A stretch of 10,199 bases of DNA from Parvularcula sp038745625 (GTDB taxonomy: Bacteria > Pseudomonadota > Alphaproteobacteria > Caulobacterales > Parvularculaceae), in NCBI GenBank assembly GCA_038745625.1, contig JBCDLG010000102.1, positions 1 through 10,199 on the forward strand, read 5' to 3'. The notes under the pieces were generated by a model. That model had not been told where the DNA came from. It saw nothing but the letters and a program-made list of their open reading frames with translations, and did not search any database. This document shows, in pieces, positions 4,833 to 10,199 of the stretch (position 1 is the stretch's first letter; every line of letters begins with the position of its first letter). Both the position numbers and the translations under genes were made by a program.

Positions 4833-6488
4833 GTGAGTTTACTGGGGGTCAATGATAGAGTGGTGAAGATAATCACTGTCCATGGGACAAATGCTGGTGA
4901 TGATCAGCCGGTTGGCGACCAATGGTGGCAACGAGAAAGTTCGTTTACAAATGAATTGTTATCTTACTTGGAGGCTGATGGCGAAGTTACCATAAGCACC
5001 TATCATTGGTCAGGTCAAAACGACGAGACCGAGCGAGAAAAATATGGTGAGATTCTCTACGAAAAAATTATAAACAACGCGGACAAAGACGATGCTTCTA
5101 GGGAAGCAATTTATTTGCTAGGTCACAGTCATGGCGGATCGGTTATTGAACATGCGCTTCACCTCGCATCCTCTAAGGCCAATTATTTAACAGAAGTGGT
5201 CCAGTGGCTTACCATCGGCACCCCTTTTATAAAAAAGAGATTCGGCAAATTAAAGATTGGTCGTTTCCAATTTCCTTTTCACATCGGATATTGGCCGATT
5301 GCTCCAATAATTAGCTTTATTTGGTTTGGTATTTTCTTGCGTTATCACTATTTTAATCCAGAAAAAGAATGTATAATAGAAGCGTTTATAAAAAGAGATA
5401 CGTTTCTTGAAAACTTACAATATTATCTTGGCTTTCCTTCATATAGTTTTGAAGAATCATGCAAAACATTTGAAATAGTTGGAACTTCAGGCTTGTTTTC
5501 ATATATAATTATATTTTTTGTGATATTATCTTTATTCTTTCTAGTAAGTTATCGAAAGCAAAATATTTTCAATCAATCGAAACGACGTCTACGCGATTAT
5601 TTTGGCACACGCTTGGTCAACGTCTTTGCACGAGACGACGAAGCTATAGCCTCACTCAAAGCCGCCTCAGCAGCCAGACTGAACCTATCACCTGACCGGC
5701 CATCTCGTTTACTTGAAATTCCTTTCGCAATTTTAGTTGCCGCATCTGTACTGCTTCTGAGTAATTACATGGGATTTTTACGCGTGGAAATGCTAGACCC
5801 TAACTATTTGTGGAAAATGGTTGGTTCCCTGTCTCCTAGCACACAGAATTCTCACTTTATCGATATTGGCGTTAGTATTATTCCTTTTCTTTATGGTACG
5901 TTCTTTCTAATAAGCATATTTGCTCTCTCTAGATTCATTTTGATTATCGTTGACCGATTTTATGGACGCCGAGTACTTAACAAATATTTGAATGATCTTA
6001 TCGCTAAAGCTGCAATGGGACTTCATGCGCCTGGCTGGCAGCCTATTTCGGTCGGTACCCGACCTGATGCTTTTGAGGAAGCATGGCGCGAGTTGCCCCC
6101 AGGTATCATCAAAGAGATCGAAGATATTACCAACAGGGAGAGTTCGATTACTCTCACCAAACTGCGCAAGGCTCTGAGCGAATTCGATGTGATGCCCGAC
6201 CTGTCTGCAGACGGACTTCTCGGGCACCTAGGCAAGCATCTATCGTGGAAGGAACTCATCCACACAGCCTATTTCGATGCGCCATCCTTTGCGCCCTTGG
6301 TGGCATTCTTGATGACCAAGGCAAAGGGACCCCTTCGTGCATCGAACGCACTTCTTCGGCACCCGTCATACCCTATGATAAAAGAGTGGGCCGAAGGTCC
6401 AGATAATGCTCAGCCCGGATTCCTCACGCTTCACCGTACTAGCGTTCTACGACGGAGAAAACACCGACAACTAGTCGATCGCCCCTGA
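4833..6488 (+). CDS. Membrane-associated alpha/beta hydrolase (lipase/esterase-like), AT-rich
   Basis: A 551-residue protein. The N-terminal part has alpha/beta-hydrolase motifs: ITVHGTNAG (14-22, oxyanion-hole-like), WW (31-32), YHWSGQN (57-63), the nucleophile elbow LLGHSHGGS (95-103, Ser99) and LTIGTPF (126-132). About four hydrophobic segments interrupt the fold (151-169, 221-239, 294-313, 343-373). The likely acid is in VFARDDEAI (Asp268 or Asp269), and a candidate catalytic His lies in LIHTAYF (His477). A membrane-embedded serine hydrolase acting on lipid or ester is likely; substrate and role are unknown. The start is uncertain. The GTG at 4833 has no ribosome site, whereas GTGs at 4860 and 4863 follow a GGGGGT and still precede the HGT motif. 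The centre is far more AT-rich than its neighbours, which suggests transfer. It stands alone: divergent from rlmJ and convergent with the reductase gene 8 bp away. Confidence 0.82.
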   Translation: MSLLGVNDRVVKIITVHGTNAGDDQPVGDQWWQRESSFTNELLSYLEADGEVTISTYHWSGQNDETEREKYGEILYEKIINNADKDDASREAIYLLGHSHGGSVIEHALHLASSKANYLTEVVQWLTIGTPFIKKRFGKLKIGRFQFPFHIGYWPIAPIISFIWFGIFLRYHYFNPEKECIIEAFIKRDTFLENLQYYLGFPSYSFEESCKTFEIVGTSGLFSYIIIFFVILSLFFLVSYRKQNIFNQSKRRLRDYFGTRLVNVFARDDEAIASLKAASAARLNLSPDRPSRLLEIPFAILVAASVLLLSNYMGFLRVEMLDPNYLWKMVGSLSPSTQNSHFIDIGVSIIPFLYGTFFLISIFALSRFILIIVDRFYGRRVLNKYLNDLIAKAAMGLHAPGWQPISVGTRPDAFEEAWRELPPGIIKEIEDITNRESSITLTKLRKALSEFDVMPDLSADGLLGHLGKHLSWKELIHTAYFDAPSFAPLVAFLMTKAKGPLRASNALLRHPSYPMIKEWAEGPDNAQPGFLTLHRTSVLRRRKHRQLVDRP

Positions 6489-6496
6489 GCGCCACA

Positions 6497-6955
6497 TCAA
6501 AACGACTCAGTCATAATGCGTTCCAACCAATTCCGGTCCAATGTATCGAAACTACCCACCGCAGGGCTATCGATGTCGAGGACGGCGATCAGCTCGCCAG
6601 CGGCATTCAGGACCGGGACGACAATCTCGCTGACGGAGCGGCTGTCGCAGGCGATATGGCCCTCAAAGTCGTGCACATCGTCGACAACCTGGGTGGTGTG
6701 TGTCGCAGCCGCGACGCCGCAAACGCCTTTGCCAAACGGGATACGCAAACAGCCAAGCGTGCCTTGGTAAGGACCCACCACGAGCTCCTGCGGCTTGTCC
6801 GGATCGACAATGTAGAAGCCCGTCCAGATGTTCTCCGGGAACGCCTGAGCCAAAAGGCAGGACACGGTGGCCATCCGTGCCGTGATATTCGGCTCACCCT
6901 CAAGGACCGCAGCGATTTCTTTCGTGGTCTGACTATAAATCTCGTCTTTGGTCAT
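6497..6955 (-). CDS. msrC: Free methionine-(R)-sulfoxide reductase (GAF-domain fRMsr)
   Basis: A 152-residue single GAF domain that reduces free methionine-R-sulfoxide to methionine in the cytosol, with thioredoxin-type recycling (family knowledge). Diagnostic sequence: NIWTGFY (42-48), VGPYQGTLGCLRIPFGKGVCG (60-80), HIACDS (100-105), SEIVVPV and VLDIDSP. Cys69, Cys79 and Cys103 keep the 10 and 24 residue spacing of the catalytic Cys84/94/118 of the E. coli enzyme, so it should be active. The ATG at 6955 overlaps the TGA of the upstream hydrolase gene by four bases (ATGA), which implies translational coupling. It is the last gene of the DUF3667-FAH-fRMsr cluster. Confidence 0.94.
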   Translation of the reverse strand: MTKDEIYSQTTKEIAAVLEGEPNITARMATVSCLLAQAFPENIWTGFYIVDPDKPQELVVGPYQGTLGCLRIPFGKGVCGVAAATHTTQVVDDVHDFEGHIACDSRSVSEIVVPVLNAAGELIAVLDIDSPAVGSFDTLDRNWLERIMTESF

Positions 6956-7620
6956 GCGGACAATCCAAAGCGCAACGGAGGAAGATCAGCGATCACGACC
7001 TCCACCTCGTCACCGCGGTGAAGCGCGCCCACGCCCGATGGCGTACCAGTGAAGATGAGATCACCGGCCTTGAGCTCGAAATAGGTGGAAAGTTTGGCGA
7101 TCATCTCCGGGATCGACCAGACCATTTGGGCGAGGTCACCGTCCTGGCGCACCTCTCCGTTGACGGAGAGCTTCACGGGGCCCTGATCCAGCACCTGGCC
7201 CTCCCGCGGCTCGATCGGCCCGATCATCGCGCCATTGTCGAGGGCCTTGGCAAGATCCCACGGCGCGGCGCGCTCTTTCGCCAGCGCCTGGAGGTCCCGT
7301 CGGGTGAGATCGCAACCGCAGGCATAGCCATAGATCAGCGCCGCGCAATCCGCCTCGTCGAGCTGCTGACCGCCCGCCTTGAGCGCCACCACAAGCTCGC
7401 CCTCATAGTGAAGGTTCTCCGTCGCCAGAGGAAACGGGATCGATGAAGCCGCCGACGCGGCATCCGCAGGCTTGGTGAAGAAAACGGGTTCTGTGGCTTT
7501 GGGGTCGCCGCCCATCTCGGCCACGTGATCAGCGTAGTTCTTGCCGATGCAAAAAATTCGGCGAACAGGGAAAGCGTCGCCGTCGGTGGTGGGCAGGGTC
7601 GGTGCAGAAACGTCAAACAT
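6952..7620 (-). CDS. Fumarylacetoacetate hydrolase (FAH) family protein
   Basis: A 222-residue enzyme of the FAHD1/YcgM/fumarylpyruvate-hydrolase type. It has IGKNYADH (25-32, His32), KPADA (50-54), the metal-binding pair HYEGELVV (Glu73, Glu75), CGCDLTRRDLQ (Asp104), AKALDNG (Lys125) and TGTPSGVG (191-198). Members cleave C-C bonds of acylpyruvates, fumarylpyruvate or fumarylacetoacetate, or decarboxylate oxaloacetate, using Mg2+ or Mn2+. No aromatic-degradation genes are nearby, so a general acylpyruvase/oxaloacetate decarboxylase role is as likely as a catabolic one. It lies 9 bp after the DUF3667 gene and overlaps the reductase gene by 4 bases. The ribosome site before the ATG at 7620 is poor, so coupling to the upstream gene is plausible. 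Confidence 0.92.
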   Translation of the reverse strand: MFDVSAPTLPTTDGDAFPVRRIFCIGKNYADHVAEMGGDPKATEPVFFTKPADAASAASSIPFPLATENLHYEGELVVALKAGGQQLDEADCAALIYGYACGCDLTRRDLQALAKERAAPWDLAKALDNGAMIGPIEPREGQVLDQGPVKLSVNGEVRQDGDLAQMVWSIPEMIAKLSTYFELKAGDLIFTGTPSGVGALHRGDEVEVVIADLPPLRFGLSA

Positions 7621-7629
7621 GCCGCCGCG

Positions 7630-8643
7630 CTACACGATCTCCACAAAGGAGGCGACCCCGGCCACGAGCAGTGCGATCGTGTACGTGATACCATAAACCA
7701 CCGTCACGAAAACCGTGGCGACGATCGACTTCCGCCAGCTCCGTTTGAAGGCACCGCGGAGACCCATCAGGTAATAAAACGGTACACCGAGGAAAAAAGC
7801 TGTCGGTCCGACCTCTGGCGGCAAGAACCGGCTGGTCCAAAGCGACAATGTCATGACCACGAACCCGAAGGCGTGGGTCTGAATGGAAAGCAGGAGGTGG
7901 TCATAGATCAACGCGTCCCGCCCCCTGATGAAGATCGTGCCGAGCAGTGCCATGAACGGAATGAAGAGGATCATTAGCCGCGGGATCCAACCGTTGAGCG
8001 CGTTGTTGAACGCGGCGGGATTCTGCGCGGTGCCCAAAACAGCGTTGGTGAACCGCGGCCCACTCAACGTCGTCCCGTTAAATTCAAAGACGGAGTCGGA
8101 AAGCCTCTGCTCAAACCAGGCAATCTGCTCCTCCGTGTAGGACATATCCTTGGCTTCCATGAGAAAGCCGCCATAGAAATCAAGCTTCGGCACACCATCG
8201 GCCGCCTCAAGCTCGCTCAAGACCGCGGCGGCCGCATCGATATCCGAAAGCGCGGGATCGATCTCGATCGGCTGTTCTTCAATGGCTTCGTCCAGCACGA
8301 TCGGCTGGATCACGAGGAGGTGCCGGTCAGTGAGCCAAAGGGTGGTAAAAAACAAAAAGCTGACCACCAGGAAGTAGCGGATCGGCGGGGTGAATGGCGA
8401 GCGGCGGCCATCAGCGTATTGCCGGACATGGCTGCCAGGCCGGGTCAGCGTTTGCCTGGCGGTGCGGGCGAAGCGGCCATCGAGCGCTGCTGTGTCCGTC
8501 AGTGTTTCGGCAGCCAGCCGAAAAATGGACCGGCGGCAGTCGTCGTTCTTCTGCCCGCAATAGTAGCAGTAGGGCCCGATGACCCGCGTACCGCAGGCCA
8601 AGCAAGCCATCGAGCTATCTCGCATCATCGTGTCGTTGGCCAT
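7630..8643 (-). CDS. DUF3667-type membrane protein with N-terminal zinc ribbon
   Basis: A 337-residue inner-membrane protein. The N-terminus carries a zinc-ribbon pattern, CLAC (Cys14, Cys17) and CYYCGQ (Cys26, Cys29). It is followed by the conserved-looking DGRFARTARQTLTRPGSHVRQYADGRRSPFTPPIRYF (split here over residues 55-91), typical of DUF3667. One transmembrane segment follows at once (89-105), then a soluble acidic loop (about 107-218), then about four more segments (219-238, 250-270, 281-297, 306-333). Function is unknown; no catalytic motif is visible. The start is uncertain. The ATG at 8643 lacks a clear ribosome site, and Met6, Met7 and Met12 also precede the first Cys. It is separated from gabT by 82 bp and followed 9 bp later by the FAH gene. 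Confidence 0.88.
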   Translation of the reverse strand: MANDTMMRDSSMACLACGTRVIGPYCYYCGQKNDDCRRSIFRLAAETLTDTAALDGRFARTARQTLTRPGSHVRQYADGRRSPFTPPIRYFLVVSFLFFTTLWLTDRHLLVIQPIVLDEAIEEQPIEIDPALSDIDAAAAVLSELEAADGVPKLDFYGGFLMEAKDMSYTEEQIAWFEQRLSDSVFEFNGTTLSGPRFTNAVLGTAQNPAAFNNALNGWIPRLMILFIPFMALLGTIFIRGRDALIYDHLLLSIQTHAFGFVVMTLSLWTSRFLPPEVGPTAFFLGVPFYYLMGLRGAFKRSWRKSIVATVFVTVVYGITYTIALLVAGVASFVEIV

Positions 8644-8725
8644 GAGCCCGACTCGTTCCCCAACTCACAGGTCCAGTATGCGCCGCTTTGGGTCGCGAGG
8701 CCAGAACCGTTCCGAATTGTCTCGC
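8644..8725 (-). other. gabT/DUF3667 intergenic spacer
   Basis: An 82-bp gap between two same-strand genes. It holds a small inverted repeat GAACCGTTC (plus-strand 8704-8712) just after the gabT stop but no stem with a T-run, and no convincing promoter for the DUF3667 gene. Whether gabT is transcribed together with the next three genes stays open. Confidence 0.3.
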
Positions 8726-10060
8726 CTAGGCAAGCACATCCTTGGTCGCTTGGGCAAAAATCGCGAGCCCCTCATCGATCAACGCATCAGGCGTCACAAG
8801 GGGCACATGGGTCCGGATCACCTGGGCCTTGCGGCCTGCCGTGAGCGTGATGAGGCCCAGCTCCCGCGCCCGTTTCTGGATCGCCGCGGCGGCCTCGCCA
8901 TTGGGTTTCGATGGATCGCCGTCCTGCACCATCTCGACAGCAGCCATAGCGCCAACCCGGCGAACGTCACCGAAGGTTCCTTTGCCGACGCCTTCAGCAA
9001 GCTCGGTCCAGACCGCTTCGACCTTAGCACCGATCTCCTCAGCGCGCTGGATCAGGCCCTCGTCCTCGATCACGTCGAGCACAGCGAGGGCCGCGGCGCA
9101 GGCCACTGGGTTGCCGCCATAGGTCGAGCCCATGCCGCCCGGCGCGATCTTGTCGAAAAGCTCAGCCTTGCCGACCACGGCTGAGAGCGGGAAGCCGCCA
9201 GCGATGGACTTAGCGCAAATCAGGAAGTCAGGCTCAACGCCTGCATGCTCAATCGCAAACATCTTGCCCGTGCGCGCAAAACCGGTTTGCACTTCGTCAG
9301 CGATAAAGAGAATGCCGTGCTCGTCGCAGAGCTGGCGCAGGCCTTTCAAAAACGCGACGGGCGCAGGGATGAAACCGCCCTCACCCTGCACCGGCTCAAT
9401 CACGATGCCAGCGACATTGTCGGGCGATACCGAGGTCTCAAGGATCTGACGCAAATGGCCCAGTGCGTCCTCAGCTGACACACCCTTATACTCATTCGGA
9501 TACGGAGCGTGATAGACATCCGACGGTAGCGGGCCAAAACCCACCTTATACGGAACAGCTTTGCCTGTCAGTGCTGTTGCCAGCAATGTCCGGCCGTGAA
9601 AGGCGCCTTCGAATGAGATGAGCCCTGGCCGCCCCGTGATCCGCCGCGCAAACTTGCAGACCTGCTCTGTCGCCTCCGAGCCGGTGTTCATGAACATGGT
9701 CTTGTAGGCGCTGCCGCCGGTTTGACCCGAGACCTGGCCGACGAGCGCGTTCAACCGCTCAGCCAGTTCCACATAGGGCTCATATTGCGCCACGCCGAAG
9801 CAGGTGTGGACCACCTTGTCGATCTGTGCCTTTGCGGCTGCCATCACTTTGGGGTGGTTGTGCCCGACATTGAGCACGCCGATCCCAGCGATGAAGTCGA
9901 TATAGCGCTTGCCCTCAACGTCCCAGAGCTCAGCGCCCTGGGCCTTGGCCGCATAGATCCCCGACTTTGATGGGAGACCCATGGGGCAGGCCTGGTCACG
10001 GCGCGCCACCCAAAGATCATTGGTGGGGTACTCGTTCGTGCCAGCGTGTCCGTCTGCCAT
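8726..10060 (-). CDS. gabT: 4-aminobutyrate (GABA) aminotransferase, PLP-dependent class III
   Basis: A 444-residue fold-type I aminotransferase that converts GABA plus 2-oxoglutarate to succinate semialdehyde plus glutamate in the cytosol. Visible elements are IDFIAGIGVLNVGHNHP (54-70), the PLP phosphate loop MNTGSEATE (124-132), FHGRT (154-158), VIEPVQGEGGF (220-230, with the family Glu), FIADEVQTGFARTG (252-265, Asp255 for the PLP ring nitrogen), AKSIAGGFPLSAV (283-295, Schiff-base Lys284) and STYGGNPVACAAA (312-324). This is a close GabT match in length and motifs. I chose the ATG at 10060 because AAGGAGAG lies 4 bases upstream; an in-frame ATG at 10075 adds MKESP by translating that ribosome site. 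No gabD or GABA transporter lies in the window. A related 5-aminovalerate activity is possible. Confidence 0.94.
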   Translation of the reverse strand: MADGHAGTNEYPTNDLWVARRDQACPMGLPSKSGIYAAKAQGAELWDVEGKRYIDFIAGIGVLNVGHNHPKVMAAAKAQIDKVVHTCFGVAQYEPYVELAERLNALVGQVSGQTGGSAYKTMFMNTGSEATEQVCKFARRITGRPGLISFEGAFHGRTLLATALTGKAVPYKVGFGPLPSDVYHAPYPNEYKGVSAEDALGHLRQILETSVSPDNVAGIVIEPVQGEGGFIPAPVAFLKGLRQLCDEHGILFIADEVQTGFARTGKMFAIEHAGVEPDFLICAKSIAGGFPLSAVVGKAELFDKIAPGGMGSTYGGNPVACAAALAVLDVIEDEGLIQRAEEIGAKVEAVWTELAEGVGKGTFGDVRRVGAMAAVEMVQDGDPSKPNGEAAAAIQKRARELGLITLTAGRKAQVIRTHVPLVTPDALIDEGLAIFAQATKDVLA

Positions 10061-10064
10061 GGGG

Positions 10065-10072
10065 CTCTCCTT
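10065..10072 (-). promoter_or_regulatory. Shine-Dalgarno site fixing the gabT start at 10060
   Basis: AAGGAGAG on the minus strand, four bases before the ATG at 10060. It shows that the in-frame ATG at 10075 is not the start, since that frame would read through the site. Confidence 0.75.
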
Positions 10073-10172
10073 CATATGAGAAAGCCCTCGTGCCCCGACC
10101 GCACCGGCGGTTCAACCCATGTGGCGCAAGCAACACATACTGTTGGATCGGCCAAAAACCCTCAGACGCGGT

Positions 10173-10185
10173 CTTGTCTTACAAG
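10173..10185. promoter_or_regulatory. Inverted repeat upstream of gabT
   Basis: CTTGT-CTT-ACAAG is a perfect 5+5 inverted repeat about 115 bases before the gabT start, in a 139-bp stretch (10061-10199) with no gene that I can see. It could be half of an operator for a GABA-responsive regulator; no such regulator is in the window. The repeat is short enough to be chance. Confidence 0.25.
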
Positions 10186-10199
10186 TCCAGGTTGCGGCA

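Noticed and set aside
4767..6500. Possible mobile-element boundaries (direct repeats or att sites) around the AT-rich hydrolase gene
   Set aside because: I compared the short flanks and found no matching direct or inverted repeats, and there is no integrase or transposase in the window.
7525..7977. A 150-codon plus-strand frame across the FAH/DUF3667 junction
   Set aside because: It is a charged, His/Arg-rich antisense frame covering conserved protein motifs of both genes. No start signal is visible.
8320..8844. A 174-codon plus-strand frame across the DUF3667 and gabT ends
   Set aside because: It is antisense to two well-supported genes and has no recognisable domain or ribosome site.
10141..10170. 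The T5 run on the minus strand upstream of gabT, considered as a terminator of a gene beyond the window
   Set aside because: Only a three-pair stem can be drawn before the T-run, so it is not supported as an intrinsic terminator.
1..10199. Search for a CRISPR array, toxin-antitoxin pair, restriction-modification or other multi-gene defence system
   Set aside because: There are no regularly spaced repeats and no paired small genes. The only methyltransferase is the rRNA enzyme RlmJ, and the only nuclease-like gene stands alone.

Overview
The window looks like a stretch of GC-rich alphaproteobacterial chromosome. Most genes sit at about 60-67% GC in the lines I counted. They are ordinary housekeeping genes (the start of ettA, rlmJ, a free-methionine-sulfoxide reductase, gabT) mixed with envelope proteins and hypotheticals. 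Two exported proteins carry C-terminal signals of the PEP-CTERM/VPLPA-CTERM kind, and there is a DUF3667 membrane protein; both occur in marine and aquatic alphaproteobacteria (Maricaulales, Parvularculales, Rhodobacterales-like). I cannot name the genus. I see no rRNA, tRNA, CRISPR array, transposase or phage gene.

Layout. Bases 1-596 (minus) hold the N-terminal third of EttA, cut by the window edge. A 147-bp divergent spacer separates it from a plus-strand endonuclease/exonuclease/phosphatase-family protein (744-2003). That gene runs tail-to-tail, 3 bp apart, into two consecutive minus-strand genes for secreted or anchored proteins (2663-2007 and 3483-2773). Both of these end in a Pro-x-Pro / hydrophobic helix / basic tail, and both terminate in the same residues, Thr-Leu-Gly. 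Upstream, also on minus, is a pair 10 bp apart: rlmJ (4766-3996) followed by a small lipoprotein gene (3985-3608).

Divergent from rlmJ is the outlier of the window. It is a plus-strand 551-residue alpha/beta hydrolase with about four transmembrane segments (4833-6488), and its middle falls to about 23-25% GC. It is a single-gene AT-rich insert in an otherwise GC-rich neighbourhood, and I regard it as the best candidate for something undescribed.

The right side is all minus strand. gabT (10060-8726) is followed after 82 bp by a tight cluster: a DUF3667 zinc-ribbon membrane protein, a fumarylacetoacetate-hydrolase-family enzyme (9-bp gap) and free methionine-(R)-sulfoxide reductase (4-base ATGA overlap). 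The last three are probably co-transcribed. No complete multi-gene defence or mobile system can be demonstrated here. The novelty lies in the membrane hydrolase and in the paired exported proteins with matching C-terminal tails.
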